64,000 bases of DNA from JASHPR01 sp963778075 (GCA_963778075.1 CAVZTJ010000016.1:1-64000), one strand, 5' to 3'; shown: positions 51,899 to 61,132, counted from the first letter of the stretch. The notes: a model not told the origin generated them from the letters alone. A program made the numbers and translations.

Positions 51899-54275
51899 TC
51901 GGCCTCGGGCTGCGGCTGGTGCTCAGCGGCGGCCGGGAAGCGATCACGCGGCTGGTCCTGCTGGCCGTCGCGGTAGGACTCGGCGTTGGCCTGCTGCTCG
52001 ACCGCCCTCGCCGCAACCAGCGCAGTCAGCGCCTGGAACAACCGCCACGCATGGTTCTGGACCGGCACGTCGGCTGTGCCCGCAGGCCCGGCGACGGGCG
52101 TCGCGCCGTTGTGGTGGCACCCCAGCGGCGACCTCTTCAACGGCCAGCAGATCAACCGCTTCGACGTCGCCGCCACCGGCGCCTCGTCCCCGGTGCCGCC
52201 GGGCATCTCCCATGACCCGGCGCCGGGCCAGTACTACGCCTCCCCCGCACTTGCCGCGCTGCTGCACAGCACGCCAGCCAACGAGCTGGCCAGCCGCTAC
52301 CCCGGCCACCTGGCGGGCACGATCGGCGACGCCGCGCTGCCCTCCCCGGACTCGCTGGTCATCATCATTGGGCGCACCCCCGCGCAGCTGGCGGCCACGC
52401 CCAACAGCGTGCGGGTGACCTCGATCGCCACGACGGTGCCTCTCGAGGCCGGGGGCCGGTACCAGGTGCACGTCAGGGGCCCCATCCAGGGGAACCCCAA
52501 CGGCCTGAATTACACGCCGCCCGGCAGGGAAATCCCGAGTAGCGGCATCGACCTCATCCTGTCCATCGTGGCGCTGGCCGTGCTGGCCCCGGTGCTGATC
52601 TTCATCGCGACTGCGACACGGCTGTCCGCCGCCCGCCGCGAGCAGCGGTTCGCGGCAATGCGCCTCGTCGGCGCGACCCGCGACCAGGTCTCCCTGCTGG
52701 CCGCGGTGGAATCGACGGCGGCCGCGCTCCTCGGGGTGGCGGCCGGCTTCGGAATCTTCTTCCTGCTGCGCGCGCCGGTCGCGGGCATCCCGTTCGTGGC
52801 AGAGCCGTTTTTCCCGGCCGAACTGACGCTCAGCACGGTGGACATCCTCGCGGTCGTGATCGGCGTGCCCGTCGCCGCCGCCGTGGCGGCCCGGCTGGCG
52901 CTGCACCGGGTGCACATCTCGCCGCTCGGCGTCGCCCGCCGGACGACGCCCGAGCCGCCGCGGGCCTGGCGGGTGCTGCCGCTGATGGCTGGCCTCGCCG
53001 AACTGGGTTTCTGGACCGTGCACGGCCACCCGGCTTCCATCTCCGGGCAGATCGACGCGTTCATGTCCAGCTTCCTGCTCATCATCGTCGGCCTGGTCGT
53101 AGCTGGCCCGTGGCTCACCATGGCCACGGCCAGGGGCATGGCCCGGTGGACCAGCCGCCCCGGCACGCTGATCGCCGCCCGTCGCCTCGCCGACGACCCG
53201 AAGGCCGCGTTCCGCGCCGTCAGCGGTCTCGTGCTCGCCCTGTTCGTCACCACCGTGGCCGTGGTGGCCATCAGCACTCAGGACGCCAAGAACGTCGTCC
53301 GGTGGGGCACTGTCGCCGAATCACACGTGGTGACGGACCAGTTCGCGGACCAGTCATCCAGCGTCGCGTTCCAGGGCACCGAGCTCTCGACCGGCGTGGG
53401 ACCGGCCGCAGCCGCGGCGCCGCTCTCCGCGCGATTGCTCGGCATTCACGGCGTCCAGGGCGTGATGGTGGTCCGCGCCGTCCGTGGGCTGACCATCCCC
53501 GGAAGACTTCCACAACCTCGGCACCAATCCGTCCGGCCAGACGATGCCGGTTCCTGCTGGCGTGGTCTCGTGCGCGCAGCTCGCAGCCGTTCCCGCCTTT
53601 GGCCGCTGCCCGGCCGGGGCGACGGCGGCGGCGTTCCCGGAAGCGGGGTTCAGCGGCCCGCTGTTCGGCCTGAAAAACACCAGCGGGATCACCTGGCCGG
53701 CCGCGAAGGTCCCGGCCGCGGGTCTGGACAGCCTCGGTGTGGACGCCATCAACGTGGCGACGAACGGCTCTGTGTCAGCGATCGAGCGGGCGAGGACGCT
53801 CCTCGAGAACGCCCACGCTTATCCCACCATCAACGCGCCGTCCAGCATCGGTGACCTGGTCGCATCGTCAGATACCAAGGAAGACGCCTACCAGCAGCTC
53901 GCGAACACCGTGATCCTGGTCAGTCTGCCGATCGCCGGCTGCACGCTCGCCGCGGGCATCGCGGCCGGGCTCGCCGACCGCAAGCGGCCGTTCAGCCTGC
54001 TGCGGCTCACCGGCGCCCGGCTCGCCACGCTGCGCCATGTCGTCGCGCTGGAAAGCGCCGTCCCGCTGCTCGCCGTCGCCGCCATCGCGATCGGCACCGG
54101 ATTCGGCGCGGCCGCGATGTACGCGTCCTTGCAGCAGGGGCGCTCGATGGTTGCGCCCGGTGCCGAGTACTACCTCCTCACCGGGGGCGGGATCCTGGTG
54201 TGCTTGGGCATCATCGCTGCCACGTTCCCGCTGCTGGCACGCATCACCGGGCCCGAGGTGGCGAGAAACGAATGA
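51895..54275 (+). pseudogene. FtsX/MacB-like ABC permease, two frame breaks
   Basis: GTG 51895 starts helix 1 (GLGLRLVLSGGREAITRLVL) and a break near 51985 leads to TALAATSAVSAWNNRHAWFW. The frame then covers two FtsX-like units (ILSIVALAVLAPVLIFIATA, RREQRFAAMRLVGATRDQVS, GTLIAARRLADDPKAAFRAV). Near 53500 a second break leads to DFHNLGTNPSGQTMPVPAGV and on to DRKRPFSLLRLTGARLATLR, YYLLTGGGILVCLGIIAATF and TGA 54275. Restored, it is a roughly 790-residue permease with two FtsX domains and 8-10 helices. Each break is fixed by removing one base (for instance an extra G in CTCGACCGCC), so indels are likely. Confidence 0.8.
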
Positions 54276-54311
54276 ATCTCAGCCTGCCTCCGCACGGGTT
54301 CTCACCTCGCG

Positions 54312-54632
54312 CTACGCGGGCGCCCGGCATGCCGCGCCCTGCTGAACACCGGAGTCCCAGACGAGATCGAGCACCGCAAGGCAGTCGTGACATAGCTTCC
54401 GGCTGTCGTCTGGCGCTATGTAGACACCGCCCCAGATGGTCACCTGACTCACCTCTTCCTGGATTTCCGTGTCCGCGGCGTCATCGGCGAGATCGATCAG
54501 CCAGCGGACGTACTTCCGGAACCTGGTGATCTCTTCCTGCAGCTCCCCAGGTGTTAAGTCGCCGGGCTCGCGCTTGCGCGCCTCGGCCATCGCCGCACGC
54601 GCCTCGATCACCCTGAAGTCGTGATCTTCCAT
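54312..54632 (-). CDS. Small acidic protein of unknown function
   Basis: A 106-residue soluble protein, ATG 54632 being 5 bases after GGAGG. The first part is helical and charged (IEARAAMAEARKREPGDLTP, LQEEITRFRKYVRWLIDLAD), ending with a strand-rich region and a CxxC-like pair (RKLCHDCLAVLDLVWDSG). It is convergent with the ABC permease, 37 bases apart. The spacing of the two cysteines suggests a metal or redox site, but there is only one pair. I do not recognise a family. Confidence 0.55.
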   Translation of the reverse strand: MEDHDFRVIEARAAMAEARKREPGDLTPGELQEEITRFRKYVRWLIDLADDAADTEIQEEVSQVTIWGGVYIAPDDSRKLCHDCLAVLDLVWDSGVQQGAACRAPA

Positions 54633-55109
54633 ATGTACCTCCACGGCGTACGCGCCTTCGCCGTGGACCTGGACACCCTCTTACGCTCAGAACCCATACT
54701 TCCGCCCTGACTCATGACCGGCCGCGCCGATGGCGCGCACACAGGCCGTATAGGGGCATACGACCGCACCGCCTGATCGCGCGACCTCATGGCGATCGAA
54801 CGTAGCCATCATCAGCCGGACGCTCGTTCGTGGTCTGGCGTGGCGGCTGGCCTGGGCCGAATGGGCTGTTTCATGATCTGGGAGCCTTTAGTGCAGCATC
54901 TGCACCTGAGGCTCCCGGATCATGAAAATCGAATATCTGAGTGAATCCGCGTTGGGGACGGATGGGGCTCGCGAGGCTGGTGGTACGGTGCGGAACGCCT
55001 CAGCCTCGCGTCATGCGTGGGCAACCCCCGCGGCGCCGGGCAATGTGCACGCCGGTTACCGGCCGGCGCTCTGGAGCGTCCGGAACAAGAGTTCGACGCT
55101 GTGGAGCGT
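54633..55109. other. Gap holding one large inverted repeat
   Basis: No gene recognised. It contains the 19-bp-arm inverted repeat at 54869-54927 (listed separately), plus two near-copies of GGAGCGTCCG around 55073 and 55103. Confidence 0.45.
54869..54927. repeat. 59-bp inverted repeat with inner stem
   Basis: TTTCATGATCTGGGAGCCT (54869-54887) and AGGCTCCCGGATCATGAAA (54909-54927) match at 18 of 19 positions. The 21-base centre itself folds as TGCAG-CAT-CTGCA (54892-54904). It has no T-tract typical of a simple terminator. It could be the abutted ends of a lost insertion element or a bidirectional terminator. Confidence 0.8.
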
Positions 55110-56183
55110 CCGTAGGAAAGTTCCGGGACGCGGCTGGGGAGGTACGGGACGAGGAGGGTGAGGTCGGCGGGCGACAGCCGGTCGCTGGCGGTGCGCGCCT
55201 GGTGCCAGTACGGGTAGATCAGCGGTGGCGCGCTGATCTTGTCCAGCAGCTCCCGCTCGGACCCGGCGAGAGTGAGCGACGAGCCGCCGCCTCGATGGTC
55301 CCTGCGGTACTCGCCGGACAGCAGCCCGCCGGCCAGCGGGGGCTCCAGACCAGCACCCCGAGGCCCGGATCGACGGCGAGCGGGATCAGCTCGTACTCGG
55401 CCTCGCGGGCCTGCAGCGAGTAGTAGATCTGCTGGCTGACGAAACGCGGCAGGCCACGCGCGCTCCGCGACGCCGAGCGCCTTCATGAGCTGCCAGGCGG
55501 TGTAGCTGGACGCGCCCACGTACCGGACCTTGCCGGACGAGACCAGCAGGTCGAGGGCTTCCAGGGTCTCCTCGAGCGGCGTCTGGCCGTCCCACTCGTG
55601 CACCTGGTAGAGGTCGATGTGGTCGGTCCGCAGCCGACGGAGGCTGGCCTCGCAGCGGGAGATGACGTGGTGGCGCGACAGCCCGGCGTCGTTCGGGCCC
55701 TCCCCCATCTCCTCGATCCGCACCTTGGTGGCGAGCAGCGCGCGGTCCCTGCGGCCGTCCAGCACCCGCCGACGATCTCCTCGGACAGGCCGGCGGAGTA
55801 GACGTCGGCGGTGTCGATGAGGTTGACCCCGGCGTCCAGGCACATGTCCACCTGCCGCTGCGCCTGGCTAGGCCACTGAGCCTATGCAGGTCATCGTCGC
55901 GACTACCCGGGCGGCAGTCCTGCCGCAGTCTAGGGAAGGGCAGAGCGGACCAATGAAGCCGCAATTCAAACGGACCTCAGCCAGGTCAGCTGGATCTTCT
56001 GACCGCCTGCTGGACTTCGTGTGCGAACTCGGCGGCAGCCACGCCTGTGGCCGAGCGCCGCCGCGCCTCGACCAGTCCGGTGGACCCGACGTCGGTGAAC
56101 TCGCCCTTACCGCCAAACGTCATCGTGCCCATCGTGAGCACGGACACCCGCAGACCCGACCCGCCCAGAGTGCGATATTCCAC
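55110..56183 (-). pseudogene. Aldo/keto reductase, broken by an insertion and frame changes
   Basis: ATG 56183 starts MEYRTLGGSGLRVSVLTMGT, MTFGGKGEFTDVGSTGLVEA, the normal opening. After about 56063 there are roughly 200 bases of unrelated sequence, then at about 55853 the gene resumes with RQVDMCLDAGVNLIDTADVY (the catalytic aspartate strand), SLRRLRTDHIDLYQVHEWDG and LVSSGKVRYVGASSY in two frames. The part after LAGGLLSGEYRRDH reaches only LVPYLPSRVPE and the last 80 or so residues are lost. The inserted block carries no recognisable transposase. True pseudogene. Confidence 0.7.
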
Positions 56184-56222
56184 GAGAGCGACCCTATCGT
56201 CCGGGCTTGGGCCAGCTCCGGG

Positions 56223-56954
56223 TCAGGGGACCAGGGCCCCGGCGAGCACCGAGCGAGCCAGTTCGCCGTCGCCGTTCCAGGTGACCGCGGGATCACCGGC
56301 GTCGAGCCTGCCCCACAGCAGCAGGAGCAGATCCGCCGCGGTACCGCTGACGGTGGCGACCGGATCGCTGGGCCCGAGAGTCCGCCGCGACCCACTGACC
56401 GAGGCGACGGGGTCGCCGGGCCCGAGGATCCGCCGCGACCCGGTGTCCGTGGCGTGCAGGCCGACGGCGTGCGCGGGAGCAGCGGTGCGGCCGAGCCTGA
56501 CCTGGCGCGGGGCCATGGTGTCGATGACCTCGGCGATCCCGTCGTCGGCCAGCGCCGGGTCGAGCGGGCCCGCGGTGCCGAGCGCGTGCTCCGCATCCCA
56601 CCGGTGGACCAGGGCTTCCTGGCACCGGCGGCGCTGCCAGAACCCGACCGTCGGCGGCGGCGCGATCGTCCATGCGCTGCCCGACGGGTCGGTGTCCAGC
56701 GCGGCGAGCAGCACGCCGCCGGTGCCCTTAAACCACTCCGCGACCGCCGCCGGGTCGCGCGGCGCGGGCGCGGCCTCGTAGTCGCCGCGCTGCTCGGTCA
56801 CGGCGGCCGCCGCCCACAGGTTGCCGCCGCCGAGGTGACTGGCGAGGTCGTACAGCGTCCAGTCGCCGCAATGCTCGACCGGTGCCGAGAGGTCCCCGCC
56901 CAGGCAGGCCTCGAACGCGGCAAGCTCCTGCCGAAGGTGCGCCAGGTAGTCCAT
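56223..56954 (-). CDS. Maleylpyruvate-isomerase-type mycothiol-dependent family protein
   Basis: A 243-residue DinB-superfamily protein. MDYLAHLRQELAAFEACLGG, GDWTLYDLASHLGGGNLWAA and QEALVHRWDAEHALG give the MDMPI N-terminal four-helix bundle with its metal-binding H-E-H set; GTAADLLLLLWGRLD is the C-terminal domain signature. ATG 56954 has TATGGT (56966-56961) 6 bases upstream, leaderless. A 48-bp in-frame tandem duplication just before GTAADLL doubles the segment SRRxLGPxDPVAxVSG. That places an extra 16 residues in a normally compact turn. The family uses mycothiol for isomerisation or conjugation; substrate unknown. Confidence 0.85.
   Translation of the reverse strand: MDYLAHLRQELAAFEACLGGDLSAPVEHCGDWTLYDLASHLGGGNLWAAAAVTEQRGDYEAAPAPRDPAAVAEWFKGTGGVLLAALDTDPSGSAWTIAPPPTVGFWQRRRCQEALVHRWDAEHALGTAGPLDPALADDGIAEVIDTMAPRQVRLGRTAAPAHAVGLHATDTGSRRILGPGDPVASVSGSRRTLGPSDPVATVSGTAADLLLLLWGRLDAGDPAVTWNGDGELARSVLAGALVP
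56347..56442. repeat. 48-bp in-frame tandem duplication inside the MDMPI gene
   Basis: Units 56347-56394 and 56395-56442 differ at about nine positions, so the duplication is not recent. It adds 16 residues without breaking the frame. Confidence 0.75.
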
Positions 56955-56994
56955 CCCCGGACCATACAGCCCGGCACCTGCGAGACCATAGATG

Positions 56995-57100
56995 CGTGCC
57001 GACCGGGCCGCCGAGGCGGGCATCGAGGTGATGATCGAGGCCCTGAACCCGATGGACAACGGGCCCTGCCTGCTGACCACGACCAGGGCCGCCGCCGGTT
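56995..57100 (+). pseudogene. Hydroxypyruvate-isomerase-like TIM barrel, fragment
   Basis: A plus-strand stretch reads RAAEAGIEVMIEALNPMDNG and PCLLTTTRAAA. The E-A-L-N-x-x-x-N-G-P-x-L-L pattern is the metal-binding strand of hydroxypyruvate isomerases and related sugar-phosphate isomerases. Only about 35 codons remain, between two minus-strand genes, with no start and no rest of the barrel. A small but specific remnant. Confidence 0.5.
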
Positions 57101-57102
57101 CC

Positions 57103-57162
57103 GGGCGTGACGGTTACCGGCCCGCGTCGCCGGGGCGTGACGGTTACCGGGGTGCGTCGCCG
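57103..57162. repeat. Two 30-bp tandem repeats at the end of the aldo/keto reductase gene
   Basis: Units 57103-57132 and 57133-57162 share GGGCGTGACGGTTACCGG and differ at about three positions. The second unit contains the stop codon of the minus-strand reductase, so the stop itself has been duplicated. Confidence 0.75.
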
Positions 57163-58133
57163 AGGCGGTACTCCGCCGTTCGCTCGTCGAGCCGGCTCTT
57201 GAGGTCGGGGTCGATCTGGTACTCGGCAGCGGCCAGGCTCGGGCCGAGCTGCTCCGGGCTGCTCGCGCCGATGATCGGCGCGGTGACCACGGGATTCGCG
57301 GCCACCCACGCGACCGCGAGCGTGACCAGGCTCACCCCGGCCTCGTCGGCCAGCTTGCGCAGCTCCTCGACCGTGCCGAACTCGCGGTCGTGCCAGTACC
57401 GCTCCTGGTACATGCCGCCGGCGTTGCCCAGGGTGAACCGGCCCGCCGGCGGCGCGGCGGACCCGGAGTACTTTCCGGACAGCAGCCCGCCGGCGATCGG
57501 GTTGTACGGGATGACGCCGACGCCCTCCTCGCCGCAGAACGGCAGCATCTCCCGCTCGATCTGGCGGAACAGCAGGTTGTAGCGGGGCTGCACGCAGTCC
57601 ATGCGGGCCAGCCGGAGCGTCTCGGTCCGGCCGACGGCGCGCACGAGCTGGTAGGTAAGGAAATTAGAGCAGCCGACGTAGCGCACCTTGCCCTGGTGCA
57701 CCAGGTCGTCGAGGGCGCCGAGCGTCTCGTCGATCGGCGTCGCCGGATCGTAGCCGTGCAGCTGGTACAGGTCGATGTAGTCGGTCTGCAGCCGCCGCAG
57801 CGACGCGTCGATCGCGGACATGATGTGCTTGCGCGAGTTGCCGCGGTCGAACGGCGCGGGCCCGGTCGGGACGAAGCACTTGGTCGCGACGATGAAGCGG
57901 TCCCGCTTGCCGTGCAGCCAGCGCCCCAGGATCTCCTCGGTCACCCCGCGGGTCGAAAGCTCCCCGCCCAGCGGGTACGCGTCGGAGCTGTCGAGGAAGT
58001 CGACGCCGCCCTCGGCGGCCCGGTCGAGGATCGCCCGCGACGTGGGCTCGTCGCACTGCAGTCCGAAGGTCATCGTGCCCAGGCACAGCTGGGACACCTG
58101 GAGGCCGGTCCGGCCAAGTCGCCTATGTTCCAC
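57144..58133 (-). CDS. Aldo/keto reductase
   Basis: A 329-residue NADPH-dependent aldo/keto reductase. RRLGRTGLQVSQLCLGTMTF opens the barrel. FLDSSDAYPLGGELSTRGVT carries the catalytic D and Y; IVATKCFVP the lysine; and LYQLHGYDPATPIDETLGAL the histidine. The tail (SPEQLGPSLAAAEYQIDPDL) binds the cofactor phosphate. GTG 58133 is chosen because TAGCGT (58146-58141) lies 7 bases before it, the leaderless pattern. It is complete, in contrast to the broken relative at 55-56 kb. Confidence 0.92.
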   Translation of the reverse strand: MEHRRLGRTGLQVSQLCLGTMTFGLQCDEPTSRAILDRAAEGGVDFLDSSDAYPLGGELSTRGVTEEILGRWLHGKRDRFIVATKCFVPTGPAPFDRGNSRKHIMSAIDASLRRLQTDYIDLYQLHGYDPATPIDETLGALDDLVHQGKVRYVGCSNFLTYQLVRAVGRTETLRLARMDCVQPRYNLLFRQIEREMLPFCGEEGVGVIPYNPIAGGLLSGKYSGSAAPPAGRFTLGNAGGMYQERYWHDREFGTVEELRKLADEAGVSLVTLAVAWVAANPVVTAPIIGASSPEQLGPSLAAAEYQIDPDLKSRLDERTAEYRLGDAPR

Positions 58134-58170
58134 ACCCGTCACGCTACCGGCTGGCGCACTGGACAATGAT

Positions 58171-59055
58171 GTGCAGGTGCCCAGTGAGAAGAGGGGCCGC
58201 AGCGCGGGGCCGGGCGGCCCGGGCGGTGCGCAGGATCGGGTCGAGCTGCTCCGCGACGCGGACCGGCCGAACGCGTGGATGCTGCTGATCGACGGCGTCC
58301 CGCAATCGCACGTCGACCTCGATGATCCGCTCTACCTGGACTTCGAGTACGTGCGCCGGATCGGGCACCTGATCGACCTCGCCGCGCCGCCCGGGACGCC
58401 GCTGCGGGTTCTGCACCTCGGCGCCGGTGGCCTGACGCTGGCCAGATATGTGGCGGCGACCCGTTCCGGATCAAGTCAGCTCGCGGCGGAGTCCGACGCC
58501 GAGGTGACCGCATTGGTCCGGCGGCGGCTGCCGCTGAACCAGCCGGGCCGGTCCCGGACCAGGGCCGGGCGGATCACGGTCCGGGTGGCCGATGCCCGCG
58601 CCGTGCTCGAGCAGGTCCGGGCCGGCTCGTTCGACATGGTGGTCGCCGATGTGTTCGCCGGGGCGCAGACCCCGGCGAACCTGACGTCGGCCGAGTTCAC
58701 CGCGGCCGCGGCGAGGGCGCTGCGGCCGTCGGGCGTCTACGCGGTCAACGTCGGCGACGGGCCGCCGCTGGCGCACGCGCGCGCCCGGGCGGCCACCGTT
58801 CGCTCGGTGTTCCGGCACGCCTGCGTGATCGCGGAGAGCGGGGTGCTGCGCGGGCGCAGGTTCGGCAACCTGGTCATCGCCGGTTCCGCTGCCGAGCTCC
58901 CGGTGCGCGCGCTGACCAGGCGGGCGCTGGCCGACCCGTTCCCGGCGCGGGTCGTCGCAGGCCCGGAGTTCGACGAGTTCACCTCCGGTGCCAGGACGAT
59001 CACCGACGCGGATGCCGGGCCGTCCCCGCTCCCGCCGCCAGACGTGTTCGCGTGA
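58171..59055 (+). CDS. Spermidine-synthase-like (aminopropyltransferase-fold) protein
   Basis: A 294-residue protein. NAWMLLIDGVPQSHVDLDDP and LYLDFEYVRRIGHLIDLAAP, then TPLRVLHLGAGGLTLARYVA (the SAM-binding glycine loop), VADARAVLEQVRAGSFDMVV and ADVFAGAQTPANLTSAEFTA match the spermidine-synthase fold. The pocket acidic motif of true synthases is altered, as in the many actinobacterial 'fused' or orphan members that do not make spermidine. GTG 58171 is chosen, GTG 58177 is possible. Divergent from the aldo/keto reductase. Real substrate unknown. Confidence 0.8.
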   Translation: MQVPSEKRGRSAGPGGPGGAQDRVELLRDADRPNAWMLLIDGVPQSHVDLDDPLYLDFEYVRRIGHLIDLAAPPGTPLRVLHLGAGGLTLARYVAATRSGSSQLAAESDAEVTALVRRRLPLNQPGRSRTRAGRITVRVADARAVLEQVRAGSFDMVVADVFAGAQTPANLTSAEFTAAAARALRPSGVYAVNVGDGPPLAHARARAATVRSVFRHACVIAESGVLRGRRFGNLVIAGSAAELPVRALTRRALADPFPARVVAGPEFDEFTSGARTITDADAGPSPLPPPDVFA

Positions 59056-59101
59056 CCGGCCTCAGCCGGAGGTCAGCCGGGCGCGCTCAGCGTGACCAGC
59101 C

Positions 59102-59488
59102 TCAGCCGGTGCTCTCCTCGGTCAGCCGGGCGCGCTCGGCCTCGGTGAACGGGACCGGCTTGTGGCTCTCGGCATCCCAGCGGACCGTGACCACGCGCGC
59201 GTCGGCAGCCACGTCCCCCGACGGCGTCAGGATCGTCTCCCGCGTGGTCAGGCTCGTGCTCCCGAGCTGCACCACCTCTACTCGCACGGTCACCCGCCGG
59301 TCTGGGTAGCGGACCTCGGCCCGGAAGTTCACCTCGAGCCGGACGACCACATAGATCGGCTCGCTGCCCATGATCTGCCCGTAGAACGCGTCCCTTGCCT
59401 CCTCCAGGTAGGTCAGGAACACCGCGTGGTTGACGTGGTTAAGGCCGTCGACGTCACGCCACCGGACGTCGACCACGCGCTCAAACAT
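59102..59488 (-). CDS. Acyl-CoA thioesterase (hotdog, 4HBT)
   Basis: A 128-residue hotdog-fold thioesterase. RDVDGLNHVNHAVFLTYLEE contains the catalytic aspartate (D18) followed by the N-H-V-N-N/H helix, and DAFYGQIMG and VVRLEVNFRAEVRYPDRRVT are the usual strands. It hydrolyses acyl-CoA (4-hydroxybenzoyl-CoA type). ATG 59488 gives the typical length with no signal. It is convergent with the spermidine-synthase-like gene; no pathway partner is adjacent. Acyl specificity unknown. Confidence 0.9.
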   Translation of the reverse strand: MFERVVDVRWRDVDGLNHVNHAVFLTYLEEARDAFYGQIMGSEPIYVVVRLEVNFRAEVRYPDRRVTVRVEVVQLGSTSLTTRETILTPSGDVAADARVVTVRWDAESHKPVPFTEAERARLTEESTG

Positions 59489-59607
59489 GGCAGTGGCCGG
59501 GTCGGCAGGGGGCTGCGGGCACGACCCTTAGGTTCTCATGCCCGGCCGGTCTGGCGCGGCTCCTCGTACCGGTTGAGGACATGGCGAGCGCGAGTGCCGA
59601 CTACTTG

Positions 59608-60758
59608 TCAGTGGCCTGCACGCGTCTGCCTGTTAACAACCAGCAGCCCGGCAGCCCAGGAACGGTCGGGTCGCCGCTTGCGCGGATGGTCAGCCGCGAA
59701 TGCGCCACCGAGCACACCGGCGACAGCGCCGGCCAGCGGGCCGACGACGATCATGAAGAAGGCCAGCACGAAGATGAGTGTGAGCAGTATGCCGCAGACA
59801 GCGCCGGCCACTGCGCCTGCGAGCAGGCCCTGCCGTACTTGAGCCGCTCGCAGCTGCTGCGGGTCCCCGGTGTGTGGCAGCAGCCAGGCCGCCGCCAGGC
59901 CGGCCGGGGCGGCGAGCAGGCATGACATGGCCACAACGATCAGCGGCAGGGCGTTGTTATCGCCGGCGGCTTTCACAATTTCGTAAATTGCCAGGCCCGA
60001 AGCCAGGCCGGTGATTGTGCCGACAGCGAGGGACCTGTTCGCCACCGGCGACCGCTGCGCTGTCGCGGCAAGGATCCCAGCCACGGACACGACCGCGAGC
60101 ACCTGCAACGGCAAGACAATCAGCATGATCACGCCGGCCGTCCCGGCAAGGACCCACATCCCGCCGGTTTCGCCCTCCAGCGATCTGGCCTTGACCACCG
60201 GAAGTGCCGCCAGCGCGGCGCCGAGCAGCACAGCCCGGCGATCTCGTGCGACAGGCTGAACGGGCCCACATTGGCTCCGGGGCTCAGATGATCGTCCATC
60301 CGGACGACGGCCATACCCAGGCCAACCATCGCCGCGGAGCCGGCCACCCGCACCAGCCGCGCCGTGATGCTGTTGGCGACCGGTCCGAACCACCCATGCC
60401 GCCGACCGACCCACGGCAGCACCACAAACGCAGCAACTCCCGCCAGGACCCGCACCCGGTCGGTCACCGTCTGAGGGTCGTAATAGGGCGCCGGAACGGC
60501 CCGCCAGCTCAGCCATACCGCCCACGCTGCGGCGGCTGCCACCGCCCCGCACCCAAGCCAGTACACGATCTTGCGCACCACGTTGGCCTCCCTCGCCACC
60601 AGCCAGAACCCGCCCGCCAGCCAGCGCAGCCGCGGCCACCCGGCCGGAACCTGGCCGGCCTCGGCCTGCAACGCCTCGGCCCACTGCCGCCGCGCCGGCG
60701 GCAGCAACCGCGCCGCACAGCGCAGCAGCCCCGCCAGCATCCAGGCCAGTTGCTCCAT
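59608..60758 (-). pseudogene. PadR-linked polytopic membrane protein, one frame break
   Basis: ATG 60758 shares its A with the PadR stop (TGATG), so it is coupled. The first frame reads MEQLAWMLAGLLRCAARLLP, WAEALQAEAGQVPAGWPRLR and helices such as VLAGVAAFVVLPWVGRRHGW. Near 60235 (after SLSHEIAG) a change leads to AVLLGAALAALPVVKA, GVIMLIVLPLQVLAVVSVAG and LAGAVAGAVCGILLTLIFVL, ending at 59608. Joined it has about nine helices over 380 residues. Such PadR-partner membrane proteins are common in actinomycetes and uncharacterised. The break is a likely indel. Confidence 0.7.
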
Positions 60759-61102
60759 CACGGCCCTTCACCAGCCAGCCGCCGGGCTGCCGCAGCCCGC
60801 CGCGGCCTCGCCGGCCGGGCTGCCTCGGCAGGCGCCGCCACCAGCGCCGCCATCGCGACCGCCAGCCCGTCGCCGGTAAGCCGGTACAGGTGGCGCCTGG
60901 GCCGCCCGGCAGGATCGCCTTCCTCCCAGCAAGCCTCGACGAGCTTCCTGTCGGCCAGCCGGAGCAGGATCGGGTACAAGGTTCCCGACTTCAGCCCGGT
61001 CTCGCGGGCCAGGTCATAGCCGTGCCGCAGGGCAGACGGTTCGGCGGCCAGCGCCGCCAGGACCGCCAGAGTCTGGACCGAGAAGGCCGCGCGACGTGAC
61101 AT
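60758..61102 (-). CDS. PadR-family regulator
   Basis: A 114-residue short PadR: FSVQTLAVLAALAAEPSALR, HGYDLARETGLKSGTLYPIL and GRPRRHLYRLTGDGLAVAMA give a winged helix and a short C-terminal helix (PadR-s1 type). ATG 61102 has TAGAGT (61115-61110) 7 bases upstream, a leaderless start inside a 28-bp perfect palindrome. It is coupled to the membrane-protein gene by TGATG. Autoregulation through the palindrome is very likely. Confidence 0.92.
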   Translation of the reverse strand: MSRRAAFSVQTLAVLAALAAEPSALRHGYDLARETGLKSGTLYPILLRLADRKLVEACWEEGDPAGRPRRHLYRLTGDGLAVAMAALVAAPAEAARPARPRRAAAARRLAGEGP

Positions 61103-61104
61103 GC

Positions 61105-61132
61105 ATCAAACTCTACCTAGGTAGAGTTTGAT
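61105..61132. promoter_or_regulatory. 28-bp perfect palindrome, PadR operator
   Basis: Half site ATCAAACTCTACCT (61105-61118), with its exact complement following at once to 61132 and no spacer. It contains the PadR -10 box and ends 2 bases before the PadR start codon, so a bound dimer would block transcription. The half-site contains CTCTAC, the type of sequence PadR-s1 proteins recognise. Confidence 0.85.
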
